Shown here: positions 17,083 through 26,767 of the stretch, in pieces
Layout of the letters: every line of letters begins with the position of its first letter
Position numbering within the stretch: the first letter of the stretch is position 1
NCBI GenBank assembly: GCA_041390825.1
Contig: JAWKPF010000012.1
Location: 1-64,000, forward strand
Source of the DNA: Thermomicrobiales bacterium
Lineage (GTDB): Bacteria; Chloroflexota; Chloroflexia; Thermomicrobiales; UBA6265
Direction: 5' to 3'
Length of the DNA stretch: 64,000 nucleotides
Program-made: the position numbers and the translations under genes
Notes under the pieces: model-generated
Seen by the model: the letters and a program-made list of their open reading frames with translations, nothing else
Told to the model about the DNA's origin: nothing
Databases searched by the model: none

Positions 17083-17967
17083 ATGACTGCCACGCAACCG
17101 GCAACCATCGTCCAGGAGCCACGCGGCATCTCGCCCCTTCAGCGTGCGTTGCGGTTCCTCGGGCGTTGGGGGCTCTATCTGCTGATGCTCCTCATCTGCC
17201 TGATCATGATCATCCCGTTCTACTGGGTGCTGGTCACCGCATTCGTGCCGCAGCTGGAAGCGTTTGGCAAGCCACCGGACTGGACTCCGACCAACCTGAG
17301 TCTGCAAAACGTGCGACGAGTGTTCGAAGACATGCCGTTCTGGCGCATGTTCTGGAATAGCTTCAAGATCTCGATGATCATCACGATTGGCTCGGTGACA
17401 ACCAGCACGATGGCTGCCTACGCCTTTGCGCGGCTGCGTTTTCCTGGACGGGACCTGGTGTTCATCATCTTTCTGGCCGCGCTCATGGTGCCGGGGCAGG
17501 TGACGATTATTCCCACGTTCGTTCTGATGCGCTACCTCGGCCTGATCAACCACCACGCCGCCATCTGGCTGCCGGGGTTGATCAATGTCTTTGGCATCTT
17601 CCTGCTGCGGCAGTTCTTCCTGCGGACTCCCCGCGACCTGGAGGAGGCCGCCCGCCTCGATGGCGCCGGGCATCTGCGCGTCATGTTCCAGATTGCGTTG
17701 CCACTTGCCTCGCCGGCAATTGCGGCACTTGCAGTGCTGAACTTCCAGGCGGCCTGGAACGATTTCCTTTCTCCAAATCTCTTTCTCAATACGCCAGATC
17801 AGCTCACCCTGCCGGTTGGGCTCTTTCGCTTGAGCGCAATGTACGGAGGTACCCCGACGACCGTCTTTGCCGGCATCACACTCGTGCTGATCCCTGTGTT
17901 GATCGTTTATCTCCTTGCCCAACGGCGACTCACCGAGAGCATTGCACTCACAGGGATAAGAGGATGA
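17083..17967 (+). CDS. Sugar ABC transporter permease (MalG type)
   Basis: A 294-residue membrane protein with six segments, beginning WGLYLLMLLICLIMIIPFYW. The EAA loop is LEEAARLDGAGHLRVMFQIALPLA. It ends with the TESIALTGIRG tail typical of MalG-like subunits. ATG 17083 is preceded by GAGAGGA; the longer frame to 17044 overlaps the previous gene and is rejected. Its TGA overlaps the next gene's ATG (ATGA). Confidence 0.9.
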   Translation: MTATQPATIVQEPRGISPLQRALRFLGRWGLYLLMLLICLIMIIPFYWVLVTAFVPQLEAFGKPPDWTPTNLSLQNVRRVFEDMPFWRMFWNSFKISMIITIGSVTTSTMAAYAFARLRFPGRDLVFIIFLAALMVPGQVTIIPTFVLMRYLGLINHHAAIWLPGLINVFGIFLLRQFFLRTPRDLEEAARLDGAGHLRVMFQIALPLASPAIAALAVLNFQAAWNDFLSPNLFLNTPDQLTLPVGLFRLSAMYGGTPTTVFAGITLVLIPVLIVYLLAQRRLTESIALTGIRG

Positions 17968-18728
17968 CTCAGCACCCCATGTCGCAGCGCACCTCCCCAT
18001 CCCAGACGGTGGGCGATCCCTTCACCGACGATGGGTCCAACCGCCTCCTGGTCCACGCGGGCAAGACGATCTGGACGAACGCGCTCTTGCTGTTCGTTCT
18101 CTCCGCGCTCTGCCTCGTGGTCTTCGCTCCCTTTGTGATCGCGGCCTCGGCTGCAGGATGGCTCGTGGTCTGGGGGCCGATGGTGCTGTGCACGGCCCCG
18201 TTTTGGGCGCTCGTGGTCGCGACGGGCAATCGCCTACTGGACGGCTACGGCGTCGCAATGTCGGAGCTTCCGGCACTCTGGCGCCGAACGGCAGGGATCG
18301 CCTGCCGGGTCGCGCTTGCCCCGGCCGTGATCGGAACGGCCGTGCTTGCGCTGCTTTCGCTTGCGAGCGGCCATCCGTCGTCGTTCGTACTCCGGATCTT
18401 CGTTTTTCTCGCGCTTGGCGTGCTTTTCTCGATTGTGCTGCTCATTGGCCCGGCAATGTGCGCCGCCACTCGGTTCGAAGTCGGAGCGGCATCTGCCTGG
18501 ACGCTCGGGGCGCGGCAACTGATCGCCGCTCCGGTACAGCAGCTCGGTCTGGTGGGATGTTTCGCAATTGTCTGCTGGCTCGCGATCGCAGTCGGCCCGG
18601 TGTTGCTGCTGGCGCTTGGGCCATTGGGCGTGCTCACGGCAGCGCTTGGGCGCGGTCATGCGAACGCGATAGCGATCGGACATGAGCCGTCCTCGGACCA
18701 CCCAGGTTTTGGCGTACAGTCTCGCTGA
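17964..18728 (+). CDS. YesL/DUF624-like membrane protein
   Basis: A 254-residue protein with about six membrane segments (NALLLFVLSALCLVVFAPFVI; VLCTAPFWALVVATG; GIACRVALAPAVIGTAVLALLSL; ILRIFVFLALGVLFSIVLLI-like; late VGPVLLLALGPLGVLTAAL). DUF624/YesL proteins commonly sit directly after CUT1 sugar permeases; the pattern and position match, but similarity is loose. Start ATG overlaps the MalG stop, so it belongs to the same transcript. Function of the family is unknown, perhaps a modulator of the importer. Confidence 0.6.
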   Translation: MTQHPMSQRTSPSQTVGDPFTDDGSNRLLVHAGKTIWTNALLLFVLSALCLVVFAPFVIAASAAGWLVVWGPMVLCTAPFWALVVATGNRLLDGYGVAMSELPALWRRTAGIACRVALAPAVIGTAVLALLSLASGHPSSFVLRIFVFLALGVLFSIVLLIGPAMCAATRFEVGAASAWTLGARQLIAAPVQQLGLVGCFAIVCWLAIAVGPVLLLALGPLGVLTAALGRGHANAIAIGHEPSSDHPGFGVQSR

Positions 18729-18749
18729 TAGCAATAGGCAGAGGGATCC

Positions 18750-19817
18750 GTGGCGCACAGACCAGGCGACCGGCACGAGAACGGAGAGAGCAGATCGGGC
18801 GGCAAAGCCACGATGCGAGATATCGCTCTGTCGGCAGACGTGTCGTTGGCGACCGTGTCGCTCGTGCTGAACGGGCGCCCAGGCATCTCCACGGAAACCC
18901 GGAAACGTGTCATGTCCGCAGCAGGAGCGCTTGGCTACCAGGCGCCAGTTCGCCGGACGGCCGGGTCGTTGGAGACGATCGGGTTGCTCATCGAGCATCT
19001 TCCGACCGCTCCCGATCGCGATCCCTTCAATCGTCATATCCTGCGAGCCATCGAATCGGCGGCGCGCCGTGCCGGCTATCGCGTGGTTGTGGAGTTCGCC
19101 GATACCGGCGACGGTCCCCGAATCGACCACTGGTCGGGCGGCTGGGCCTCAGGGCTCCTGGTGCTTGGCGGGGGCGATCTCGACCCGGAGTGGGTGGCAA
19201 CTGCCCTGGAAGCAGGCTTGCCCGTGGTTGTGGCCGATCACTTCATCCCGGGCATCGAAGTGGCGACCGTCGTTTTCGACAACTTTGCGGGCGCCTACGA
19301 GATGACGAATTACCTGCGAGCGGCAGGACACACGCGCATCGGCTTTTTGCGCGGTCCGTCCAAGTACTGGACACTCGAGGAGCGGCGCGGCGGATACCTG
19401 GCGGCCATGCATACGCCTGGCACGGCGTTCGACCTCGATCTCATCCCACCCCGCATTTCTCATGGCGATGAGAAGGGGTATGGTGAAACCCTCGCGTTGC
19501 TCGATCTCCCTGACCCGCCGACGGCGATCTTCGCCGTGAGCGATCAGACTGCCATTGGCGCGTATCGAGCGGTGGCGAGTCGGGGCCTGACAGTTGGTCA
19601 GGACATCTCGATCGTGGGGTTCGATGACATCGATGCCGCTGGGATGCTCTCCCCGCCGCTCACGACGGTCCGGAACTCGGGAGCGCTGCTGGGTCAGATC
19701 GCGTTCGAACGGCTGCTCGGCATGATTCGAGGAGATCGGTCGACCGAGGACATCGCGACCAAGTGGACGGTGCCAACGCGCATCATCGAGCGGGAATCAG
19801 TTCACCGCATCTCCTGA
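18750..19817 (+). CDS. LacI-family transcriptional regulator
   Basis: A 355-residue repressor/activator. The helix-turn-helix and hinge are at about residues 21-65 (TMRDIALSADVSLATVSLVLNGRPGIS, KRVMSAAGALGYQ). The rest is the periplasmic-binding-like effector domain, including DPPTAIFAVSDQTAIGAYRAV and ISIVGFDDIDAAGMLSPPLTTV. It starts at GTG 18750 with AGAGGGA upstream and closes the sugar-uptake operon, so it probably senses the imported sugar and controls the promoters at 14605-14680. Confidence 0.9.
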   Translation: MAHRPGDRHENGESRSGGKATMRDIALSADVSLATVSLVLNGRPGISTETRKRVMSAAGALGYQAPVRRTAGSLETIGLLIEHLPTAPDRDPFNRHILRAIESAARRAGYRVVVEFADTGDGPRIDHWSGGWASGLLVLGGGDLDPEWVATALEAGLPVVVADHFIPGIEVATVVFDNFAGAYEMTNYLRAAGHTRIGFLRGPSKYWTLEERRGGYLAAMHTPGTAFDLDLIPPRISHGDEKGYGETLALLDLPDPPTAIFAVSDQTAIGAYRAVASRGLTVGQDISIVGFDDIDAAGMLSPPLTTVRNSGALLGQIAFERLLGMIRGDRSTEDIATKWTVPTRIIERESVHRIS

Positions 19818-19821
19818 AACG

Positions 19822-19853
19822 AAAAATGCCTCGTCCCGATTTGGGACGAGGCA
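19822..19853 (-). terminator. Terminator of the glgP-lacD-gap operon
   Basis: TGCCTCGTCCC (19827-19837) and GGGACGAGGCA (19843-19853) form a perfect 11-bp stem with a 5-base loop. On the minus strand the stem is followed by TTTTTC, so it ends the GAPDH transcript 12 bases past its stop. It may also block read-through from the LacI gene. Confidence 0.85.
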
Positions 19854-19864
19854 AGCGGTCGACG

Positions 19865-20863
19865 TTACTTCGCGAGTAGCGCTCCGGTTTCGGCGAGCCG
19901 GGACGCGTAGCCCCACTCGTTGTCGTACCACGCTGCCACGCTGAGGAAGGTATCACCCATCACCTGGGTGATCGGCAGATCGACAATCGATGAATGAGCA
20001 TCCCCGACGATGCGGGACGATGCCCACTCCTCTTCCAGCACATCCATGACGCCTTTCAGCGGCGACTTGCCGGCTGCTTCGCGGAAGGCATTGTTCGCCG
20101 ATTCGACGGTCACCTTCTTTTCGGTGATCAGGTTGAGCTCGGCAATGCTGCCGGTACGTACCGGGACGCGATACGCCTTGCCGGTGATCTTCAGATCGGG
20201 CCAAATGAACTGCAGCGCGCGTGCGGCGCCGGACGACGAGGGGATGATGTTCTCCGTTGCAGCCCAGGAGTCACGCCGGTCCTTCATCGGCTGATCGGTC
20301 AACGACTGCGTGTTGGTGTAGGCATGAACCGTCGAGAAAAGCCCTTCCTTGATGCCGAAGTTCTCCAACACAACTTTCACCACCGGCGCGAGCGCATTGG
20401 TCGTGCAGCTCGCCATGGAAACGATCTTGTGCTTGGCAGGATCGTATGTATCCTGGTTGATTCCGGCCAGCAGGAAGACATCGGCGTCGTCTCGGCTCTT
20501 GCTCGGCGCGCTCACCAGAACCCGCTTTGCTCCCCGGTCCAGGTGCGCCTGGGCGCCCGCGCGTGTGGTTGCGCGGCCGGTGCAATCGATGACGAGATCG
20601 ACGCCAAGGGCCGCCCAATCCGGCAGCTCTTTCGATGAATCGATGTACTTCACGGAACGATTGCCGATCTTCAGAGTGTTGCCATCGGCGGTTACCGGCT
20701 CCGGGAAGACCCCGTAATTGGTGTCGACCTTGAAAAGCGCCGCCAGCGTCGGCAAGTCTTTGATGTCCGAGATCGACACCGGAGTGAAGAGATTGTTCTG
20801 CAGCGCAATGCGCAACGCCGAGCGCCCGATCCGCCCGAACCCGTGAATTCCTACGCCTGCCAT
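19865..20863 (-). CDS. gap: Glyceraldehyde-3-phosphate dehydrogenase, type I
   Basis: A 332-residue glycolytic enzyme converting glyceraldehyde 3-phosphate to 1,3-bisphosphoglycerate with NAD. GIHGFGRIGRSALR is the NAD fold; SMASCTTNALAPVVK holds the catalytic Cys; SSSGAARAL and WYDNEWGYASRL are classic. ATG 20863 is preceded by AGGAAGGA; the longer frame to 21091 overlaps the aldolase and is rejected. It is the last gene of a three-gene operon with lacD (22 bases upstream) and glgP. Length is normal for the family. Confidence 0.95.
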   Translation of the reverse strand: MAGVGIHGFGRIGRSALRIALQNNLFTPVSISDIKDLPTLAALFKVDTNYGVFPEPVTADGNTLKIGNRSVKYIDSSKELPDWAALGVDLVIDCTGRATTRAGAQAHLDRGAKRVLVSAPSKSRDDADVFLLAGINQDTYDPAKHKIVSMASCTTNALAPVVKVVLENFGIKEGLFSTVHAYTNTQSLTDQPMKDRRDSWAATENIIPSSSGAARALQFIWPDLKITGKAYRVPVRTGSIAELNLITEKKVTVESANNAFREAAGKSPLKGVMDVLEEEWASSRIVGDAHSSIVDLPITQVMGDTFLSVAAWYDNEWGYASRLAETGALLAK

Positions 20864-20885
20864 TGTGCGGGCCGTTCCTTCCTGT

Positions 20886-21917
20886 CTAGCTGAGGACGGG
20901 ATCGAACACCTCGATCGCGTCTTTTCCTCCGTACACTGTCCACCACGGCTTGGCTCCCGCGGCCACCGCGTTGTTGACCGCATTGATGTTTTCCACGCCT
21001 TGCGTGGAGAGCCAGGCCTCGAGCGCGTCGATCCCGTCCTTGCCGAAGATGGGCACACCTTCTTGCCAGGTGGCGCGGCCGCACAGGACACCGGAGTAGT
21101 CGGCGCCCGATTCCGCGGCCAGCAGCAGCGTTTCGACGAACTGCTCGTTGCTTACGCCCGCGCTGAGATAGATGAACGGCTTCGTGGCGGCGTCGGACGC
21201 CTCCTTGAAGAGCCGCAATGCATCTTCGCGGGTGTAGGCCTCTTCCCCGGTAAACGACCGTGTGCCGGAGACGAACTTCATGTCGATCGGAACCTCGACC
21301 TTGAGGACGTCGACCCCATATTTGTCCTTGGAGAACTCTTCCATCGAGCGCGTCACTGCCTCTGGCTTGGCTTTCGCCCAGGCAAGGCCGCTCACATCGT
21401 CCCGGTATGTCACCGGTTCCAGGAAGAAGGGAACATCGTTCGCGGCGCACTCAGCGCCGATCCGCTCGATGAAAGCGTGCTTGATGGTGTTGATCGCCGC
21501 ATCATCGGCAGGATCGTAGTAGAGCAGGATCTTGATGGCGTTTGCGCCGGCCTCGATCAGACGGCGAACGCTCCACTCGTCCAGAAGATCCGGCAGGCGG
21601 CCCTTTACAGTCGCATCATAACCGGTCTTCTCGTAGGCGAGCAGGACGCCGCAATTGGGCGCTTTCACTTCGAGCGCCAGCAGGCCGAACTCGGGATCGA
21701 TCAAGATCGCGCTGGCGTGCGGTGTCAAGATGGACACCACCGCCTTCTTGAACGTTGCCAGATCCTCGGCAGTGGCTTTGCCGTCTTCGCGGGCCTTGCC
21801 GATGGATTTCTGCAGCGACCCGCGCTGGTCCATGGCCGCGGCAGAGATCACTCCATTCTTGCCGGCACAGGCGTTGATCCCGTCGAACTTTCCTCGGGCG
21901 ATTCTGACAGCGGCCAC
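20886..21917 (-). CDS. lacD: Tagatose/fructose-bisphosphate aldolase, LacD family
   Basis: A 343-residue class I (Schiff-base) aldolase of the LacD family. Landmarks are ISAAAMDQRGSLQKSIGKA, ANAIKILLYYDP, DVLKVEVPIDMKFV with the Schiff-base Lys, and KPFIYLSAGVSNEQFVETL. LacD enzymes cleave tagatose 1,6-bisphosphate and also fructose 1,6-bisphosphate. Placed between glycogen phosphorylase and GAPDH with no galactose genes nearby, it probably serves as the glycolytic FBP aldolase here (inference). Gaps to neighbours are 20 and 22 bases, so the operon is tight. Confidence 0.85.
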   Translation of the reverse strand: MAAVRIARGKFDGINACAGKNGVISAAAMDQRGSLQKSIGKAREDGKATAEDLATFKKAVVSILTPHASAILIDPEFGLLALEVKAPNCGVLLAYEKTGYDATVKGRLPDLLDEWSVRRLIEAGANAIKILLYYDPADDAAINTIKHAFIERIGAECAANDVPFFLEPVTYRDDVSGLAWAKAKPEAVTRSMEEFSKDKYGVDVLKVEVPIDMKFVSGTRSFTGEEAYTREDALRLFKEASDAATKPFIYLSAGVSNEQFVETLLLAAESGADYSGVLCGRATWQEGVPIFGKDGIDALEAWLSTQGVENINAVNNAVAAGAKPWWTVYGGKDAIEVFDPVLS

Positions 21918-21937
21918 CGTTTCTCCCTTGCCTTTGA

Positions 21938-24415
21938 CTACCTGGCGCGCGACTGACCATGCATGCGCATCGGGCTCACCTTCCAGATCGTGTCCGCATA
22001 GTCACGAATACTGCGATCCGACGAAAAGTAGCCCGATCGGGCCGTATTCAGGATCGACATCCGCGTCCATGCGGTCGGATTCCGGAAGGCTTCCTCCGCG
22101 CGCATCTGGCATTCCGCGTACGACGCGAAATCGGCCAGCACCATGAACTCATCATACCCAATGAGATGATCCACGATCGGCTGCAATACGCCTGGTTCGT
22201 TCGGTGTGAAGGCATTGCTGGCAATCATATCGATCGCTTGCTTGAGATCAGGGTTCGATTCGTAGATCGAACGGGGATCGTAGCCCGAGGATCGCAGATC
22301 GCGCACTTCGTCTTCGGTCATGCCGAAGGTGAAGAAGTTCTCCGGACCCACCAGCTCGCGAATGTCGATATTCGCGCCGTCGAGCGTGCCAACCGTCAGC
22401 GCGCCGTTCATCGCGAACTTCATGTTTCCGGTGCCAGATGCCTCCATGCCAGCGAGCGAGACTTGCTCGGAAACGTCAGCCGCCGCGTAGATCTTCTCTG
22501 CCAGGGTCACGTTGAAGTTCGGTGGGTAGACCACGGCCAAGCGGTCGCGGGTGGAAGGATCCCGATTCACCACCTCGGCGACCGAGTTGATGAGCTTGAT
22601 GACCAGTTTGGCCATCTCGTATCCCGGCGCGGCCTTGCCGCCGAAAATGACCACCCTTGGGATCAGCGCGTTCTTGGCGCCGGCTTTGAGCTGGTTGTAA
22701 AGCACGATGGCGTGCAACGCCTTGAGCAGTTGCCGCTTGTAGAGGTGGATCCGCTTCACCAGCACATCAAACATCGCTGATGTCGACATGCCGACCCCGG
22801 TGATGCGATGCAACGCGATCGAGAGATCGGCCTTGTTCGCCATCTTGACCTTGTGCCAGTCGGCCTGGAACTGCTGGTCGTCGGCGTACTGCTCGATTTC
22901 GGCCAATCGGGTGATATCCGTCAACCAGCCGTCGCCGATCCTGGAGCTGATCAGTTCGACCAATCGTGGATTCGCCAACCCGATGAAGCGTCGCGGCGTG
23001 ACGCCATTGGTGACATTGCCGAACTTCTTCGGCCACATCTCGGAGAAATCCCGGAGCGTGCGCTCCTTGAGCAAGCGGGACTGCAATGGCGCAACACCGT
23101 TTACCGAATAGCTGCCAACCGTGGCCAGGTGCGCCATGCGCACATGTGGTTGCCCGTTGTTGCCGATGATGCTCATGCGTTCGACACGCGCCTCATCGCC
23201 AGGCCAAACCCTGCGCACGTCTTCCACGAAGCGCCGGTTGATTTCGTAGATGATCTCCATATGACGGGGCAGGAGACGCCCGAAGATCTCCACCGGCCAG
23301 GTCTCGAGCGCCTCTGGCAGGAGCGTGTGGCTGGTGTATCCGAACATCTTCGACGTGATATCCCACGCCACCGTCCACGGAATGTGGCGTTCATCCATCA
23401 GGTAGCGCATCATCTCCGCCACCGCGACCGTCGGGTGTGTGTCGTTCAGTTGGAAGACATAACGCTTGTGGAGATTGCGCAGATCGTATCCCGACGGCAG
23501 GAAGCGGAAGATGTCCTGGATCGAGCAGGCGACAAAGAAATACTGCTGTCGCAACCGGAGTTCTTTCCCCTGAGGGGTAGTGTCGTTCGGGTAAAGCACC
23601 TTCGAGATCGTTTCCGACGCGATTTGTTGCTGCACCGCGTTGACATAGTCGCCCGCATTGAAGGTGCGCAAGTCGAACTCCTGCGCGGCTCGCGCTCGCC
23701 AGAGCCGGAGCGTGTTCACCATCTTGGTGTGATATCCGGGCACCAGAATGTTGTAGGGAACGCCGATCACCTGCTCGCTCGGAATCCAGCGCACCTGGAA
23801 TTGGCCGGTTTCGTCGTAGTACGGCTCGGTATGGCCGCCGAAACCAACCCGGTTCGAAAACTGCGGGTGGACCACCTCCCACGGCGAGGCGCCCATGCTC
23901 CAACTATCCGGTTGTTCGATCTGCCAGCCGTTGACGAAGGTCTGCCGGAAGATGCCAAAGTCGTACCGGATGCCGTAGCCGATCGCGGGAATATCCAGTG
24001 CGGAGAGGGAATCGAGGAAGCAGGCCGCCAAGCGACCCAGGCCACCGTTGCCGAGCCCCGGCTCGGTCTCCAGTTCCATGAGCTCCTTGAGATCGAGTCC
24101 CAGGCTTTGCAGCGACTCCGCGGCGATTTCGCGAAGGTCGCCATTCAACAAGGCGTTTCCGAGCTGCCGGCCGGGAAGGTATTCGGCAGAGAGATAGCAA
24201 ACGACCTTCGCGCCGGTGCGGCTCTGGGTATGCAGGCTGTCCAGCCAGTCCTGCATCATGTATTCCCGCACCGTCAACGCCAGCGACATGTAGTAGTCGA
24301 CCGGCGTCGCATACTGCTCGACGCCCCGGTGGTAGCGCAGGTTTTCCAGGAACTCACGGGTAAAGGAACGGACCGTTCGCTGCGGCCGACTTTCGAATTG
24401 TCGAAGACTGGGCAT
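21938..24415 (-). CDS. glgP: Glycogen/alpha-glucan phosphorylase
   Basis: An 825-residue GT35 phosphorylase releasing glucose 1-phosphate from glycogen. The N-terminal domain has YLSAEYLPGRQLGNALLNG and GLGNGGLGRLAACFLDS; FQLNDTHPTVAVAEMMR is typical; the C-terminal PLP site is SLAGMEASGTGNMKFAMNGA, whose Lys binds PLP. Length equals the bacterial enzyme. The open frame begins at TTG 24433, but ATG 24415 with AGGGAG seven bases upstream is preferred. It leads the operon glgP-lacD-gap, linking storage polysaccharide to lower glycolysis. Confidence 0.95.
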   Translation of the reverse strand: MPSLRQFESRPQRTVRSFTREFLENLRYHRGVEQYATPVDYYMSLALTVREYMMQDWLDSLHTQSRTGAKVVCYLSAEYLPGRQLGNALLNGDLREIAAESLQSLGLDLKELMELETEPGLGNGGLGRLAACFLDSLSALDIPAIGYGIRYDFGIFRQTFVNGWQIEQPDSWSMGASPWEVVHPQFSNRVGFGGHTEPYYDETGQFQVRWIPSEQVIGVPYNILVPGYHTKMVNTLRLWRARAAQEFDLRTFNAGDYVNAVQQQIASETISKVLYPNDTTPQGKELRLRQQYFFVACSIQDIFRFLPSGYDLRNLHKRYVFQLNDTHPTVAVAEMMRYLMDERHIPWTVAWDITSKMFGYTSHTLLPEALETWPVEIFGRLLPRHMEIIYEINRRFVEDVRRVWPGDEARVERMSIIGNNGQPHVRMAHLATVGSYSVNGVAPLQSRLLKERTLRDFSEMWPKKFGNVTNGVTPRRFIGLANPRLVELISSRIGDGWLTDITRLAEIEQYADDQQFQADWHKVKMANKADLSIALHRITGVGMSTSAMFDVLVKRIHLYKRQLLKALHAIVLYNQLKAGAKNALIPRVVIFGGKAAPGYEMAKLVIKLINSVAEVVNRDPSTRDRLAVVYPPNFNVTLAEKIYAAADVSEQVSLAGMEASGTGNMKFAMNGALTVGTLDGANIDIRELVGPENFFTFGMTEDEVRDLRSSGYDPRSIYESNPDLKQAIDMIASNAFTPNEPGVLQPIVDHLIGYDEFMVLADFASYAECQMRAEEAFRNPTAWTRMSILNTARSGYFSSDRSIRDYADTIWKVSPMRMHGQSRAR

Positions 24416-24534
24416 GGTGCTCCCTGAAGTCAAATGCGGTCAGTCGATCGGCCGCGCATCGCAGTGGGCATCGTTGCCAGTAGTGGTTATACGTGAGATT
24501 GGGGTCGAATTCCTACCAAGAATCGACTTTTCGG

Positions 24535-26568
24535 TCAGTTGGCGGCAGTTTTCGACTGAATTTGGGGACGATGCCAGGTTGCGTGCAAACGATAGCGATC
24601 CGGTACCACCAGCATCGCGATGGCGAGCGCGACCCCGATCAAGCTCAACATCAGTCCGACCCAGAAATCCCACGGCCGGTAGCGCAACTCGATAGTGCTC
24701 GTTCCGGCGGGAACTTCGATCGTGACCCATTGCTGCCCGTAAGCGAGCTCGACCTCGTTTCCATTGACCGTCGCGCTCCAACCGTCGAATGCATTCTCCT
24801 GCACAGTCAATGTGCCGGCCTCAGGTGAATCACAAGTGATATCGATGTTCCCGGCTTCCCCATGCGCCGAACATGTTCCACCGGAGGACACGGTCGCATA
24901 CTGGTTTGGCAACGTCGATCGATACACCAGCCCCACCGAATTCTCGTCGACAAGCTCGGCATTTGGTGGCGCAAGCGCTGGGTCGAACCGAACCGCCCTG
25001 AGCGGCGTCGGCTGCTGCGTGAAGATACCGATCGTCCATGGGCGCCAACCATCGGAGTACTTGTACCCCGCATCGAATCCGAGCATCTGCAGCCGCCAAT
25101 CGCTGTCAGGCGGCGAAACCCAGGCGACTTCGTCCGTTGCCAGTGCATTCAGATAGAGATCTGCGCGCTCCTGCGTGACTGGTTCCCACATCAGCCACTG
25201 ATTCGCGCCGCGTTCAAGATTCACGAGCGCTACCACCAGCAAAACAATCGTCCCTGCGCGCACGGCGACGTCCGCGGCTCGCTGCAACCAGGGGTAACGG
25301 TTTGCCAGCGAAGCGCGCGGTTGCGCGCCAAGGGCCCAGTGCAGGCCGGTGTCGACGCCCACTGCCGCCAGGCCGATGATTGCTGGCGCAGCCGCGCCGG
25401 CAATGAACGTTGGGTTCCGGATCGAGACTGCGAAGTCTCGCAATGCTGGCGGCGCCCAGTCACGAGCCATGAGTTGGAATGGCGCTCCGCTGCCGATCCA
25501 GAGCGCCCCCACGATCAACAGTCCCAACACCAGAACAATCGGTTTCGATCGTTGCCAGAGGACGAAGAGACCTGCGACGGCAAAAATGATGACGGCCCAG
25601 CCCACGTAGTTGACGTAGAGTCCTGGCATCGACTGTTTGCCGAGTAGCCGGTCGGCGCGCATGTAGTCCCAGTCGTTGATGACCAGATTGAGCACCTCAG
25701 GTAATGGAATGGCTGGTGGCTTAGGAAAGCTGGGTCATTGGTTTGGAGAATTGGGAGTAGTACCGCGCAAACGGAAAGAGAAACACCGCCGGGATGAGCA
25801 ACCCGACCGCGAGCGCTTGGACTGCCCGGAACGAGATAGAGACGCCATCGATACCACGCTCCGGTCATGAGGATCAGGAAGATGGGCGCCATCATGATGA
25901 ATCCCACCGCAGGTATCCCTGACCGGCGGAGGATGAACAGTCCGGATCACGATTCCCAAGATTCCCGCGCTGCGCCGGGTTGGTTTTCTGCGAAGTCGGA
26001 GCAGCGCAGGACGATGAACGCGGCAGCGGCCACCGAGGTCAGCACAACTACCAATCCCCTGGTACGATTGTCCCGCCAGGTACCCGCCAGCGGCTCCCAT
26101 GAAGCCGGCGGCTATTCGAGCCACCACTCCTGTCCCGAGCTCGAGCGCAAGCCACCAGCAAGCCAGGCCGCCCATGAACAGGCAGATCACGATCGTCAGC
26201 TTGAAGCTCGCGAGCGTGCCGACTAGAGCCGGAATGGCGACCGCAGGATGAAACACATCTGAATTGGAATCGATGTACGCTGGCGCTTCCCCCGTTGACC
26301 TGTCCACTCCAGAGTGCGCAGGTCCCACAGTCTTTCAGTCGGTCCCAGAAGAATCGGCCATACGCTGACACATTGTCCCCACCTGAGTTGATCTGCAGAT
26401 GGGTGGTTTCCAGAAGTCCCGTCCGACGTAGGCCGCCCAGATCGCGATGAGCGCGATCTCGACGAGATGCAGCGCGATCCTCACGGCTGGACGTGACGCG
26501 CAGGATCGCAGCGTGCTCCAACGGGCGCGAATATCGCGGGTGTGCAGCTTTTCGTGTGAAAGTGGCAC
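24535..26568 (-). pseudogene. YfhO-like multi-pass membrane protein, frameshifted
   Basis: Pieces of one large membrane protein lie in different minus-strand frames. From the start near GTG 26568: IALHLVEIALIAIWAAYVGRDFW; then FFWDRLKDCGTCALWSGQVNGG; then SDVFHPAVAIPALVGTLASF and LALELGTGVVARIAAGFMGA; then GFIMMAPIFLILMTGAWYRW; and from 25695 an intact 386-residue end with membrane segments, a soluble beta domain (ENAFDGWSATVNGNEVELAYG, like the end of YfhO proteins) and a last membrane helix. At least four frame changes are needed. YfhO proteins are linked to teichoic acid or sugar-polymer glycosylation, often in phosphorylase-rich loci. Intact motifs in each frame argue for sequence error rather than decay. 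The start is approximate. Confidence 0.6.
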
Positions 26569-26767
26569 GTGTCTCGATCCGGACAACGGTGATCCGCTGC
26601 ATGAGTGACGGCCATCGGATTCCTCGATGAGCGGCCATGATACTCGGGAAAGCGTGATTGGGAAGGCGACGATATGCCTCAGATGCGCGTAGCATGCGTG
26701 CAGCAGTTGGGTCGATCCACACCAGACGAGAGCGTGATCGTCTCGTGGAACATGAGGATGTCGAGAA

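Noticed and set aside
20863..21091. N-terminal extension of GAPDH
   Set aside because: It overlaps the aldolase coding region; the GAPDH fold begins right after ATG 20863, which has a ribosome site.
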